The notes below the pieces were generated by a model. It worked only from the letters and a program-made list of their open reading frames with translations, had not been told where the DNA came from and did no database searches. Made by a program: the position numbers and the translations under genes. This document shows, piece after piece, positions 45,813 through 54,233 of a stretch of 64,000 bases of DNA. The number at the start of each line of letters is the position of its first letter. The first letter of the stretch is position 1. This DNA comes from an uncultured Pirellulaceae bacterium (GTDB lineage: Bacteria > Planctomycetota > Planctomycetia > Pirellulales > Pirellulaceae). Where the stretch lies: contig CALFUT010000031.1 in the NCBI GenBank assembly GCA_937929805.1, positions 1 to 64,000 of the forward strand, in the 5' to 3' direction.

Positions 45813-45841
45813 TGTCCCGGTAGGGACATCATGTCGGTAGC
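45813..45841 (-). repeat. REP unit (inverted) left of the RAYT gene
   Basis: TGTCCCGGTAGGGACATCAT... then GTCGGTAGC: the reverse complement of the REPs on the right of the transposase (GCTACCGACATC + ATGCCCC). A degenerate second copy (CCCGTGAGGGACGCCATGC) lies at about 45868-45886. Confidence 0.8.
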
Positions 45842-45893
45842 GAACACACCCCCAACCCCACGCGTCCCGTGAGGGACGCCATGCTGACTGACT

Positions 45894-46376
45894 TCAGCTA
45901 ACGTCATTTTTTTGGTATGCCACGGGCGTAAACGAATACCGTTCTTCAAAGGGCACGCCGAACTTCTCTAACAAATCGTGATACTCTTCAATAAACGTTC
46001 GCTTTCGATGATGTTCTTCTTGATTCCGAATGTATTGAATCACTTTAGGAACCTGCGATTTGCTGTACGAAAATCCTCCGTATCCCTCTTGCCACGCAAA
46101 CCGGCCGCGTACGAATCCTTTCGAGTTGATCCACTTTGAAGAATCGCCTTTAACGGCTTGCATCAATTCCGACAATGATTGTTTTGGTCGCATACCAAAA
46201 AATAAATGCACGTGATCGGGCATTCCATTGATTGCCAATACCTTGTGGCCGTTATTTTGCACGATTCCCGTGATGTAACGATACAGCTCTTCTTTCCATC
46301 GATCACCAATCACAGAGGCGCGGTTTTGAACGGTGAAAACCGTTTGGATGTGAATTTGTGTATATGTGTTTGGCAT
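45894..46376 (-). CDS. REP-associated IS200-like transposase (RAYT)
   Basis: Single-strand HUH-type transposase of the Y1_Tnp (IS200/IS605 TnpA_REP) family. The HUH motif reads MPDHVHLFFGM, surrounded by the family sequences IQTVFTVQNRASVIGDRWKE, VLAINGMPDH and FAWQEGYGGFSYSKSQVPKV. The likely catalytic-Tyr helix is VIQYIRNQEEHHRK. 160 residues from MPNTYTQIHIQ; the frame is open 99 bases further upstream but without family residues. REPs in opposite orientation flank it on both sides (45813-45841 and 46429-46508), the classic arrangement of a domesticated RAYT. Confidence 0.92.
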   Translation of the reverse strand: MPNTYTQIHIQTVFTVQNRASVIGDRWKEELYRYITGIVQNNGHKVLAINGMPDHVHLFFGMRPKQSLSELMQAVKGDSSKWINSKGFVRGRFAWQEGYGGFSYSKSQVPKVIQYIRNQEEHHRKRTFIEEYHDLLEKFGVPFEERYSFTPVAYQKNDVS

Positions 46377-46428
46377 AAGAACCAACTTGATCTTTTGACT
46401 AGCCCCGCATCCATGCGAATCATATTTC

Positions 46429-46508
46429 GCTACCGACATCATGCCCCTACGGGGCAAGCGACTTCGGCGATCCAATCGTTGCTACCGACATCTTGCCCCT
46501 GCGGGGCA
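46429..46508 (+). repeat. two REP units right of the RAYT gene
   Basis: GCTACCGACATC followed by a hairpin ATGCCCCTACGGGGCA at 46429-46456, and the same unit with TTGCCCCTGCGGGGCA at 46481-46508. The tetranucleotide/hairpin design is what HUH transposases of this family recognise. A partial TGTCGGTAG at 46726-46734 may be another fragment. Confidence 0.85.
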
Positions 46509-46762
46509 GCAAATGCAAGAATAAAATGTCAGCACAAAATCGCTCATTCTCAAAATTTTCGTGCCCCACCCGAACAAAGCGAAAAAAATTCGCTCCCGTA
46601 CTTCAACATTCTCGTGCCGTACTCCCACCATAATGGCGAAAAGGCTCCTCAAAAATCGTGGCCCCCGAAACGCAATTTGCCAGGCTCTACTTTCTCCTCA
46701 ACACCCGTCATCTCGCAATGACGCCATGTCGGTAGAACCTCGGATTCGCGGCGTGAGTCAAC

Positions 46763-48400
46763 ATGGCTACAATGTCGAACATGAAACGCAACAAGAAATC
46801 GAAACCCGATAAAACTCCCGCGCCAGCTGCGTCCCAAAACCAATCGGCTACGAAATCAGACACGTCTGAATGGCTGGCAGCACGCGACAAAGATGCCGTC
46901 GGGACGATCTCGATGAATCGACTCGTCTCGTTCGGGCTGCTGCTGACAGTCATCATTTTGCTGTCCATCGTGTTTTACAAGGTCATGGCCAGCTTCCTGA
47001 TTCCAATGTTCCTAGCCGCGTTGCTGGTGGTGATTTTCGACCCTTTCCACCAATGGTTTTTGAAGAAGTGTAGCGGGCGCGAGACCCTTGCTGCGGCACT
47101 GACGACGCTAAGTATCATGTTGACGGTGCTGGTTCCGATCGGACTGTTGCTGACCATGGCAGTGATGGAAAGCCAATCGCTGTTCCGACAGTATCGCTCG
47201 CCCCAACTCGTCCAGTCGCTCGTGGACCTAAGGAAAAATTTGAAACTGGATTCACCCTTATCCGAACAATTTCGTCAGGTCGAGTCCCGCTTTGACAGCC
47301 TTCACTTGCAGTTGCTAAACGACGACATGGATAAGCAAAGGATTGGTATTTCCGAAATCTACCAAACTGCCGCTGAGATCGCAGAAGCCAGTGAACTTCA
47401 ATGGTCTGACGCTGGCGACGCAGAAAAAGCGGAAGAAGTGGCTTCAAGCAAATCACAGCAAACAGAAGAAAACTGGGCACTCTTCCAGCAACACATTGCT
47501 GCGGCGCGAGAGATCGATCAATCGGCTAGCTGGGAGTTATCCAAAGAAGACAGCGACGTCGCCCGATCCGAGTTGCAACGCCACGAGAATCTGCAAGCTT
47601 ACAAGCAAGAACTGAGTGAAGCGAATGCTTACTTTGAAAAGTTCAAAGTCGCCTTTTTGGGTGGACGCATTCGTGCCCTGTTTACTCAGGCCGTTAATCC
47701 ATCCAACGAACAAATTGAGTCTTACGTCAATTCATTCTCAAAGTTTACTCAGACGAATCTGCCAAAACTTGGTGGAGCGACTTCTGCTTTTCTTGGCAGT
47801 TTACTGCTGGGAACTTCGATTATGATTTTCAGCCTGTATTTTTTCTTGCTTGATGGCGAACGCATGATCAAGTCCATTCAAGGGCTCTCCCCGCTGGACG
47901 ATCAGCACGAGGTCGAATTGATCGAAGAGTTTGGTCGCGTCAGCCGAGCAGTCGCAGTTGCGACACTTCTGTCCGCAGTGGCTCAAGGACTGCTGGCCGG
48001 AATTGGGTTCTACGTTTGTGGTCTTGAATCGGTCTTCTCGTTGACCTTGCTTTCGGCAGTATTGGCGATGGTCCCATTTGTGGGAGCGGCATCTGTTTGG
48101 ATCCCCTGCTGTCTTTACCTGTATTTTGTCGATCAAAACTTGGCCGCCGCCATCGGCCTAGCCATTTACGGCTTTGCGGTGATCTCCATGGCTGACAACA
48201 TCATCAAGCCCATTGTTTTGCACGGACAATCGAACCTGCATCCCTTGCTGGCCCTGCTAAGCGTCATCGGAGGCGTATCAACACTAGGCCCAATCGGAAT
48301 CGTGATTGGACCGATGGTGGTTGTCTTCCTGCAGACGCTTCTGAAAATCCTCCGACGTGAGTTGGACGGCATCGAGCACGAACTGGAAGCCACCCAATAA
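46763..48400 (+). CDS. AI-2E family (PerM/UPF0118) transporter
   Basis: 545 residues with an N-terminal soluble Lys-rich stretch, an early helix set (VSFGLLLTVIILLSIVFYKV; FLIPMFLAALLVVIFDPFHQ; ALTTLSIMLTVLVPIGLLLT), a central soluble coiled region of about 180 residues (ESRFDSLHLQLLNDD, AGDAEKAEEVASSKSQQTEE), and C-terminal helices including VATLLSAVAQGLLAGIGFYV, LSAVLAMVPFVGAASVWIPC and GVSTLGPIGIVIGPMVVVFL. The last two are the typical family loops. Members export quorum signals or act as Na+/H+ antiporters; the central insertion is larger than usual. Several adjacent ATG codons exist; the first is taken. Confidence 0.9.
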   Translation: MATMSNMKRNKKSKPDKTPAPAASQNQSATKSDTSEWLAARDKDAVGTISMNRLVSFGLLLTVIILLSIVFYKVMASFLIPMFLAALLVVIFDPFHQWFLKKCSGRETLAAALTTLSIMLTVLVPIGLLLTMAVMESQSLFRQYRSPQLVQSLVDLRKNLKLDSPLSEQFRQVESRFDSLHLQLLNDDMDKQRIGISEIYQTAAEIAEASELQWSDAGDAEKAEEVASSKSQQTEENWALFQQHIAAAREIDQSASWELSKEDSDVARSELQRHENLQAYKQELSEANAYFEKFKVAFLGGRIRALFTQAVNPSNEQIESYVNSFSKFTQTNLPKLGGATSAFLGSLLLGTSIMIFSLYFFLLDGERMIKSIQGLSPLDDQHEVELIEEFGRVSRAVAVATLLSAVAQGLLAGIGFYVCGLESVFSLTLLSAVLAMVPFVGAASVWIPCCLYLYFVDQNLAAAIGLAIYGFAVISMADNIIKPIVLHGQSNLHPLLALLSVIGGVSTLGPIGIVIGPMVVVFLQTLLKILRRELDGIEHELEATQ

Positions 48401-48404
48401 AAAC

Positions 48405-48433
48405 GGCCGCCGAGAAATTCTCGGCAGCCTTTT
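48405..48433. terminator. bidirectional intrinsic terminator
   Basis: GCCGAGAA / TTCTCGGC stem extended by GGC/GCC across one mismatch, followed by TTTT. It sits between the transporter gene and the convergent Gly-rich peptide gene. Confidence 0.85.
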
Positions 48434-48487
48434 CTGTTCGCCACAAAATGATAGCGTAAACGAAATTGTCGAAGCCTTCTGCTTGAG

Positions 48488-48808
48488 TTAATAGCCGCAA
48501 CTGCGACCACCACGGTAGCCGCCGCCGCCATAGAACGAACGGCCATAGCTGTACGAAGGCCGGAACGACGAGTATCCGACATTGAAACCAGAAGGTCGGT
48601 AGAAGCCGTTGTTAAAGCCACCGAAGCCGCGATTGAAGCCATAGCTCGGGCCGAAACCACCAAAGCCGGGACCGAAGCCGGGACCAAAGCCATTGCCGAT
48701 CGAAATCGCAAAGCCTGATCCGCCACGATGGAATTGAGCGTCAGCTTCCTGTGGTGATGCCAGAGCGACGACGCCCATAGCGACAAGTAATGCAAGTGCA
48801 CGTTTCAT
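48488..48808 (-). CDS. small secreted Gly/Tyr/Phe-rich protein
   Basis: 106 residues. Signal peptide MKRALALLVAMGVVALASPQ with an ADAQ cleavage site. The mature part is a low-complexity repeat of Gly, Phe, Tyr, Ser and Asn (GFGPGFGPGFGGFGPSYGF, YSYGRSFYGGGGYRGGRSCG). The ATG at 48808 has GGAGATT upstream; an earlier ATG at 48850 is in frame but lacks a ribosome-binding site. It resembles envelope-decorating peptides of planctomycetes; function unknown. Confidence 0.8.
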   Translation of the reverse strand: MKRALALLVAMGVVALASPQEADAQFHRGGSGFAISIGNGFGPGFGPGFGGFGPSYGFNRGFGGFNNGFYRPSGFNVGYSSFRPSYSYGRSFYGGGGYRGGRSCGY

Positions 48809-49279
48809 GATAAATCTCCTAAACTTGGATACCGAGAGAGGGGCGATCAATCTTCAAACCGCCGAGATTGCCTGACGACAACCGTCGGACAACAACCAAA
48901 AGTGGTCGCTTGACGGCGGCAGTTGAAAATGATGCTGTTGTAGAGTGTTACTTACTTAACTCCATCGACTGATTGATGCATGTCGCGTGCCGAAACCTGA
49001 CTACCAGCATTTAATCAACTTAAACGTTGGTATCCCATTGATAATTGTGTTCTACATGGCCAATCGAAGGATTTTCGTTTCGCGAAATGTAATCCAGTTG
49101 ACCACAGCGCGTGATCAACTGGATAAAATTTGACCGTTTACTCATAGTTGCTCTCGATCTAGTGAACGCCAATCGTTGCGACCGGTTGCGTCAACCTGAG
49201 CTGATGAAACGAAAAAACCCGCTGGACGCATCCAACGGGTTCTAAGGTTTCGAGAAAGCCTGATGTTACAGGTTCGACA
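48809..49279. promoter_or_regulatory. AT-richer intergenic region upstream of the Gly-rich gene
   Basis: 470 bases without a gene. An inverted repeat ATCCAGTTGA (49092-49101) / TCAACTGGAT (49115-49124) stands alone in the middle, possibly an operator. The right end holds the hsp20 terminator listed separately. The part nearest the Gly-rich gene start is its probable promoter area. Confidence 0.5.
49212..49241 (-). terminator. intrinsic terminator of hsp20
   Basis: Stem AACCCGCTGGA / TCCAACGGGTT (one G-T wobble) with a four-base loop. In minus-strand sense it is followed by a run of T, as expected after hsp20. Confidence 0.85.
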
Positions 49280-49726
49280 TCACTCGGCGACCTTGATATT
49301 AATTTTGCGAGGCAGCACCTTCTCGGACTTTGGTAGCTCGATAGAAAGCACACCGTTTTCATATGCCGCCTCGATCGCATCGGCGTCAACCAGCGTGGGA
49401 AATTCAAACTTGCGTCGGAATTCACCCGATCGTTGCTCGACCTTCAGTGCCCGCACTCCTTCCGGCAGTTCCGCTTTTTCTCGTGTGCCAGAAACTTCCA
49501 ACACGCCATCGTGCATTTCGACAGTCACGTCTGCCGGTTTGACTCCGGCCAATTCGATGCTGACTCGATACGCCGTGTCAGATTCTGAGATATTCGTGTG
49601 CGGCAACCAGCGTCCCTGCGGAGCGACTGGTCGATCGCCAAAAAATTGCTCGAACAAATTCTCAACGTCAACCTGAAAATCTCCGAACGGTGTCGCGATA
49701 CGATTTTTTGTTTGATTGCAGTGCAT
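49280..49726 (-). CDS. Hsp20/alpha-crystallin small heat-shock protein
   Basis: ATP-independent holdase that binds unfolding proteins. The alpha-crystallin domain covers roughly residues 48-145: NISESDTAYRVSIELAGVKP, ADVTVEMHDGVLEVSGTRE, SGEFRRKFEFPTLVDADAIE, then the signature AAYENGVLSIELPKSE and KINIKV. The N-terminal arm contains VENLFEQFFGDRP. 148 residues. ATG with GAGGAAA upstream. Upstream sequence has a small palindrome AAATCCA-gaatct-TGGATTT (49893-49912), but no known HrcA box or recognisable RNA thermometer. Confidence 0.93.
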   Translation of the reverse strand: MHCNQTKNRIATPFGDFQVDVENLFEQFFGDRPVAPQGRWLPHTNISESDTAYRVSIELAGVKPADVTVEMHDGVLEVSGTREKAELPEGVRALKVEQRSGEFRRKFEFPTLVDADAIEAAYENGVLSIELPKSEKVLPRKINIKVAE

Positions 49727-50067
49727 AATATGTTTTCCTCGAAAGAGCTGTTGCTGAAATGCAGTTTGCCGGCTGCTGACGTTTTGTCATCTTTTGCCGG
49801 TGAACTGATCTGTTATTACGCAACCATCGTGCCAAACAGCGTCATACGGGGTTTTATCCTGCGTTTTTCCACTCGAAACGCTTACAGAAAGCAAATCCAG
49901 AATCTTGGATTTCACAGCGTGATCCCAGCTTCGACCTGACAGGGAGACGATTCTGTCAGCCAGCTAAACGGATCGAGAAATGGCATTTGGTTGCCAAAAC
50001 GACGCAAAAATGCGGTCGCTAACAAATAAAGCCTTGTTCTCCCGAACGGTCGCTTGAGGCGAAAACA
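49727..50067. promoter_or_regulatory. hsp20 upstream region
   Basis: 340 bases between fabF and hsp20, both on the minus strand. It contains the palindrome AAATCCAGAATCTTGGATTT (49893-49912) and several T-rich tracts in the hsp20 sense. It likely holds the hsp20 promoter; I see no gene. Confidence 0.45.
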
Positions 50068-51312
50068 TCAGTCTTCGTATTTTGCCACAATCATCGAAGC
50101 GTTGTGACCGCCGAACCCAAAGCTGTTGCTCATCGCATAACGAATTTCGCGATCACGAGGCACATTCGGTGTGTAATCCAAATCGCAGTCAGGATCGGGA
50201 TCAGTCAGATTGATCGTAGGAGGAACTTTCGACTCCAAGATCGCTTTAATTGAAAGGATCAGCTCGATGCCACCACTGGCTCCCAGCGAATGTCCCAACT
50301 GACTTTTGGTACTGCTGATGCTGACATCTTTTGCAGCATCTCCGAAAACGGATTTGATCGCTTTGGTTTCTGCTTTATCACCTAACGGGGTGCTCGTACC
50401 GTGAGCGTTGATGTAATCAATCTGCTCAGCCTTCAAACCCGCGTGTTCTAGTGCGGCCACCATGGCGGCCGCGGCTCCGGTTCCGTTTTCGTCGGGAGAC
50501 GTAATATGCCCAGCGTCGCAAGTGGTTCCAAAACCAACGACTTCGGCCAGAATGTTCGCCCCCCGAGCTTTCGCGTGCTCCAATTCCTCGAACAGCAGCA
50601 GGCCAGCGCCTTCGGCGAACACAAAACCGTCGCGTCCGGAATCGAACGGACGACTAGCTTTGGTTGGTTCGTCGTTCCGGCCGGACAAAGCTTTCATGTT
50701 TTGGAAAGCACTAAGACCCATTCGAGTCATCCCAGACTCGGTTCCGCCCGATACGACAAAATCGCAAATGTTGCTACGGATCAGATCAAGCGAGTTGCCC
50801 AACGCGTTTCCTGCACTGGCACACGCAGTCGCGACGCTGTAGTTGGGGCCTCGGAATCCGTAACGGATTGCGATGTTGCCTCCACCCGCATTAAGCATCA
50901 GCTTGGGAATCGTCAGCGGCGAGACCCGCCCCGGCCCTTTATGAATCAACCGCTCCATCTGCTCGGAAATCGTGGTCATCCCACCAATCCCGGAGCCTAA
51001 CACGACACCAAAACGAGACTTATCGGGGTATTGATCAAGATCAATCCCACTGAACGTCATGGCTTTGTCGGCACAATATAGAGCCAACTGAGTGTATCGA
51101 TCGACCTTTTTGGCTTCCTTGGTGCCCAGCAAATCAGTGACATCCCAATCGTAGATATCGCCACCAATTTTGATCTTCATATCCGAAGTATCAAAAAGCT
51201 TGATATCGTGAATGCCACTTTCGCCGGCCAACACACGATTCCAACAGTCATCCACGTCGCAACTGAGTGATGTTGCAAGACCCCAACCGGTGACGACTAC
51301 ACGCCGTGTCAT
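50068..51312 (-). CDS. fabF: beta-ketoacyl-ACP synthase II
   Basis: Condensing enzyme for elongation of fatty acids. Catalytic Cys in NYSVATACASAGNALGN, His in YINAHGTSTPLGDKAE, second His in STKSQLGHSLGASGGIE, with SNSFGFGGHNAS at the C-terminus. N-terminal MTRRVVVTGWGLATSLSCDV. 414 residues from the ATG at 51312; the frame opens 51 bases further. Last gene of the fabD-fabG-acpP-fabF order, separated from acpP by a leader with a strong hairpin. Confidence 0.94.
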   Translation of the reverse strand: MTRRVVVTGWGLATSLSCDVDDCWNRVLAGESGIHDIKLFDTSDMKIKIGGDIYDWDVTDLLGTKEAKKVDRYTQLALYCADKAMTFSGIDLDQYPDKSRFGVVLGSGIGGMTTISEQMERLIHKGPGRVSPLTIPKLMLNAGGGNIAIRYGFRGPNYSVATACASAGNALGNSLDLIRSNICDFVVSGGTESGMTRMGLSAFQNMKALSGRNDEPTKASRPFDSGRDGFVFAEGAGLLLFEELEHAKARGANILAEVVGFGTTCDAGHITSPDENGTGAAAAMVAALEHAGLKAEQIDYINAHGTSTPLGDKAETKAIKSVFGDAAKDVSISSTKSQLGHSLGASGGIELILSIKAILESKVPPTINLTDPDPDCDLDYTPNVPRDREIRYAMSNSFGFGGHNASMIVAKYED

Positions 51313-51706
51313 ACGTTTGCCTGTGATACGAAGAGGTGACTGCTTAGAATGAAGCCGCAACAAAACTCAGTGCGGCTGAACAACAAAACATTTCGCGGCT
51401 GGGTACTCAAGGACCAACTCAAACGAGCGAATTTTGGCCAAACGTCCTAAGCAACGCTCTGGAACCCTCGCCACAAAACTACTCTCATCCGAAAACGAAA
51501 CGACGGACGATCAATAAAAGCTGGTGCCCTAAAACAAATTCCGCACAAGGAAGGCTTTCGGCACTCCTCGTGCGGAAGAAAAAATTCTGTGAACAACCGA
51601 GTCATTTCACCTGCCTAGTTAAAAACTTACGCCCCAAGTGTTCCGAAAAACGAAACAAAATCTTGGGACAATGGCACGCGCTACAGCTTGGGCTGATTCA
51701 ATTTAT
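51313..51706. promoter_or_regulatory. acpP-fabF intergenic with hairpin
   Basis: About 390 bases. TTCCGCAC (51539-51546) and GTGCGGAA (51570-51577) form an 8-bp stem that in minus-strand sense is followed by TTTGTTTT, so it may end or attenuate the acpP transcript before fabF. An inner CGGCAC.. is compatible with a branched structure. No gene is supported. Confidence 0.6.
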
Positions 51707-51952
51707 TCAGGAGGCCGCAGAGGCGTTGCTGTTGATATGACTGATCGCTTCGCCAACGGTCTGAATTTTTTCAGCCGCGTCGTCCGCGATATTGATATCG
51801 AACTCCTCTTCTAACTCCATCACCAGCTCGACTGTATCCAGCGAGTCAGCACCCAGATCGTTAACGAAGTTCGACTCTGGTTTGATTTTATCTTTATCGA
51901 CACCAAGTTGCTCGGCGACGATGTTAACAACACGTTCTTCGACCGACGACAT
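51707..51952 (-). CDS. acpP: acyl carrier protein
   Basis: 81 residues, small and acidic. The phosphopantetheine Ser is in the invariant [20 protein letters not shown]. The helix starting [16 protein letters not shown] and the C-terminal [14 protein letters not shown] are typical. ATG with GGAGG upstream. It lies between fabG and fabF, and carries growing acyl chains for all enzymes of the cluster. Confidence 0.96.
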   Translation of the reverse strand: MSSVEERVVNIVAEQLGVDKDKIKPESNFVNDLGADSLDTVELVMELEEEFDINIADDAAEKIQTVGEAISHINSNASAAS

Positions 51953-52185
51953 AAATCGGCCTCCTTCTCTGAAAACTACTGTACGGAGAACTTTAACTTT
52001 TGATTGATTCGCACCACTCTTTCGAACGATGCAGGACTGCGATCTGCCTGCGACAAATCGGGTATGCCCTTATTTCAAGTGCCTGAGAATAGAGGATAAG
52101 GACAAAATAGGTCAAGCCAGAATTGCCCCAAAACCCTGTTTTCTTCGCGCTGAAACGATACCCAAGTTCTACCAGAACCACATGA

Positions 52186-52947
52186 TTACGCGGTCATGCC
52201 GCCATCGACGGTTAAAACCTGACCGGTTACGTAACTTGCTGCGGGGCTGGCTAGAAACAGCACACAAGCCGAAACATCGTCCGGAGTGCCGATTCGGTTG
52301 GCAGGAATGCGTTTTTTGACCTCGCCAAGGATCGTATCGCCCAATTTGGCCGTCATTTCAGACTCGATAAATCCTGGCGCGACCGCGTTGACGGTGACTT
52401 TTCGCTTGCCCAGCTCTTTTGAGAGACTGCGAGTCATCCCGATCACGCCAGCCTTTGATGCCGAGTAATTCGTTTGACCAGCGTTTCCAATCAAGCCAGA
52501 GACGCTAGAGATATTGATGATCCGGCCATAACGCTTTCGCATCATCTTTTGCGACGCGGCTCGAGTGAACAAGAACGTCCCTCTCAGATTCACCGCGATC
52601 ACGTCATCCCACTGCTCGTCCGTCATCACCGGCAGCAGGGTGTCACGAGTAATCCCGGCATTGTTAACCAAGATATCCAGCTGCCCCCATTCCTCGGCAA
52701 CCGTTTCCACGATCTTTTCGATGTTCTCTTTCACGCTCACGTCCGCCGCCATGACGTCCGCTGCGCCACCCGCGTCAGTGATCGCTTTGACCGTTTCGGC
52801 CAGTTTCTGTTCGTTGCGAGCCACACACGCGACACGCGCTCCGGCGGCGCCCAATGCGATGGCCATCGATCGACCCAATCCCTGCGAGGCACCGGTGACG
52901 ATGGCGTTCTGACCTGACAGGTCAACTTTTAATGATTCAAGACTCAT
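52186..52947 (-). CDS. fabG: 3-oxoacyl-ACP reductase
   Basis: NADPH-dependent short-chain dehydrogenase reducing 3-oxoacyl-ACP. Rossmann motif [23 protein letters not shown] in [14 protein letters not shown], catalytic triad Ser ([13 protein letters not shown]) and YSASK ([13 protein letters not shown]), and the C-terminal [12 protein letters not shown]. 253 residues. Its start codon lies directly beside a long heptamer repeat region that forms its 5' leader, most unusual for a housekeeping gene. Confidence 0.95.
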   Translation of the reverse strand: MSLESLKVDLSGQNAIVTGASQGLGRSMAIALGAAGARVACVARNEQKLAETVKAITDAGGAADVMAADVSVKENIEKIVETVAEEWGQLDILVNNAGITRDTLLPVMTDEQWDDVIAVNLRGTFLFTRAASQKMMRKRYGRIINISSVSGLIGNAGQTNYSASKAGVIGMTRSLSKELGKRKVTVNAVAPGFIESEMTAKLGDTILGEVKKRIPANRIGTPDDVSACVLFLASPAASYVTGQVLTVDGGMTA

Positions 52948-52972
52948 GGTTTTTCAAGTTTCAAGTGTGTAG

Positions 52973-53191
52973 TTTTCAGTTTTCAGTTTTCAGTTTTCAG
53001 AGTTCAGAGTTCAGAGTTCAGAGTTCAGAGTTCAGAGTTCAGAGTTCAGAGTTCAGAGTTCAGAGTTCAGAGTTCAGAGTTCAGAGTTCAGAGTTCAGGC
53101 GTACTCAGTACTCAGTACTCAGTACTCAGTACTCAGTACTCAGTACTCAGTACTCAGTACTCAGCATTCCGCATTCCGCATTCCGCATTCC
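52973..53191. repeat. four adjacent heptanucleotide arrays in the fabG leader
   Basis: Consecutive perfect arrays, all period seven: TTTTCAG x4 (52973-53000), AGTTCAG x14 (53001-53098), a GC dinucleotide, GTACTCA x9 (53101-53163), and GCATTCC x4 (53164-53191). They fill nearly the whole gap between the fabD stop (53194) and the fabG start. A non-repetitive neighbour around 52950-52970 (TTCAAGTTTCAAGTG) looks related. Each array is a different word, so this is not one expanding locus. Confidence 0.95.
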
Positions 53192-53193
53192 CA

Positions 53194-54105
53194 TCACTCT
53201 CCCACGCCGTGAAAGGTAACTTTGCGATTGATCCGCTTCATTAGGCCACGCAGCACTCGGCCACTGCCAATTTCATAAAATTCGTCATAGCCGTCTGCCA
53301 ACATTTGTTCCATCGAACCCTGCCACAGCACCGGCGAGCAAACTTGCTTCACCAACAACGATCGAAAATCGTCTGGTTTTTGATGAACCTGCGCATCAAC
53401 ATTGGAATAAACCGGCAACCGAGTTTCAGACATCTCCGTTCCATCGAGCGCCGACTTTAGCTTGTCGACCGCCGACTCCATCATGCCGGTATGAAACGCG
53501 CCGGCAACGGAAAGAGGAATGCACTTCATTGCACCGGCCTCCGTCGCGATCGCCTCAACTGCCTCGCACGACTTCTGCCCACCCGAGACAACAATGTTCC
53601 CTTTGCACAACAAGTTCGCGATCTGCAGCACTTCGCCGTCAACGCGAGCCTTTTCGCAAACCTCTTGGACAACTTCACGGTCCAGCCCAAGCACGCTGAC
53701 CATCGATCCGGCTGTCTGATCGGCTGCCGCCTGCATCACCTGACCACGAAGCTGGACCAATTTTAGGCCATCCTCAAAACTCATTCCTCCAGCGAACGCA
53801 ATCGCGGTGTACTCGCCCAAGCTCAACCCCGCCGTTCCGGCACAGCTTTCGACAACGTCGGGCGATTCTTGCTTCAGCTTCTCCAACGCAATCATGCTGG
53901 TCACAAATAGAGCCGGCTGGCTGATCTCTGTCATGTTCAGCCGATCAGCAGGGCCGTTAAAACAAACGTCCGCAAGATCGAATCCAAGCACGTCCGACGC
54001 ATGATCAAACATCTTCACCGCCACCGGCAATTCGTCGAATAACGACTTACCCATGCCGATCGATTGAGCCCCTTGGCCCGGAAACAGGAACGCAATTTTA
54101 CTCAA
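53194..54105 (-). CDS. fabD: malonyl-CoA:ACP transacylase
   Basis: Moves malonyl from CoA to ACP. The nucleophile elbow reads GLSLGEYTAIAFAGG; the N-terminal FLFPGQGAQSIGMGK is diagnostic; the catalytic His is in VAGAFHTGMMES; QLRGQVMQ carries the conserved Arg. 303 residues, normal. It is the first of the fab genes in transcription order, 128 bases after ruvB. Confidence 0.95.
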   Translation of the reverse strand: MSKIAFLFPGQGAQSIGMGKSLFDELPVAVKMFDHASDVLGFDLADVCFNGPADRLNMTEISQPALFVTSMIALEKLKQESPDVVESCAGTAGLSLGEYTAIAFAGGMSFEDGLKLVQLRGQVMQAAADQTAGSMVSVLGLDREVVQEVCEKARVDGEVLQIANLLCKGNIVVSGGQKSCEAVEAIATEAGAMKCIPLSVAGAFHTGMMESAVDKLKSALDGTEMSETRLPVYSNVDAQVHQKPDDFRSLLVKQVCSPVLWQGSMEQMLADGYDEFYEIGSGRVLRGLMKRINRKVTFHGVGE

Positions 54106-54233
54106 CGGTTTGTCTCACAAGAAAGAAAAATGGCCTCCGCGGCGCCGCCACTAGGATCGACAATCTATGGCCCGCTTTTTCGAGTGTCAACGTGGGCAAA
54201 TCCCGCCAGCCACCACGCTGACTTGAACGACGA

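Noticed and set aside
52932-53219. Plus-strand frame across the heptamer arrays (QSSEFRV repeat)
   Set aside because: Open because period seven reads in three phases without stops; no start context.
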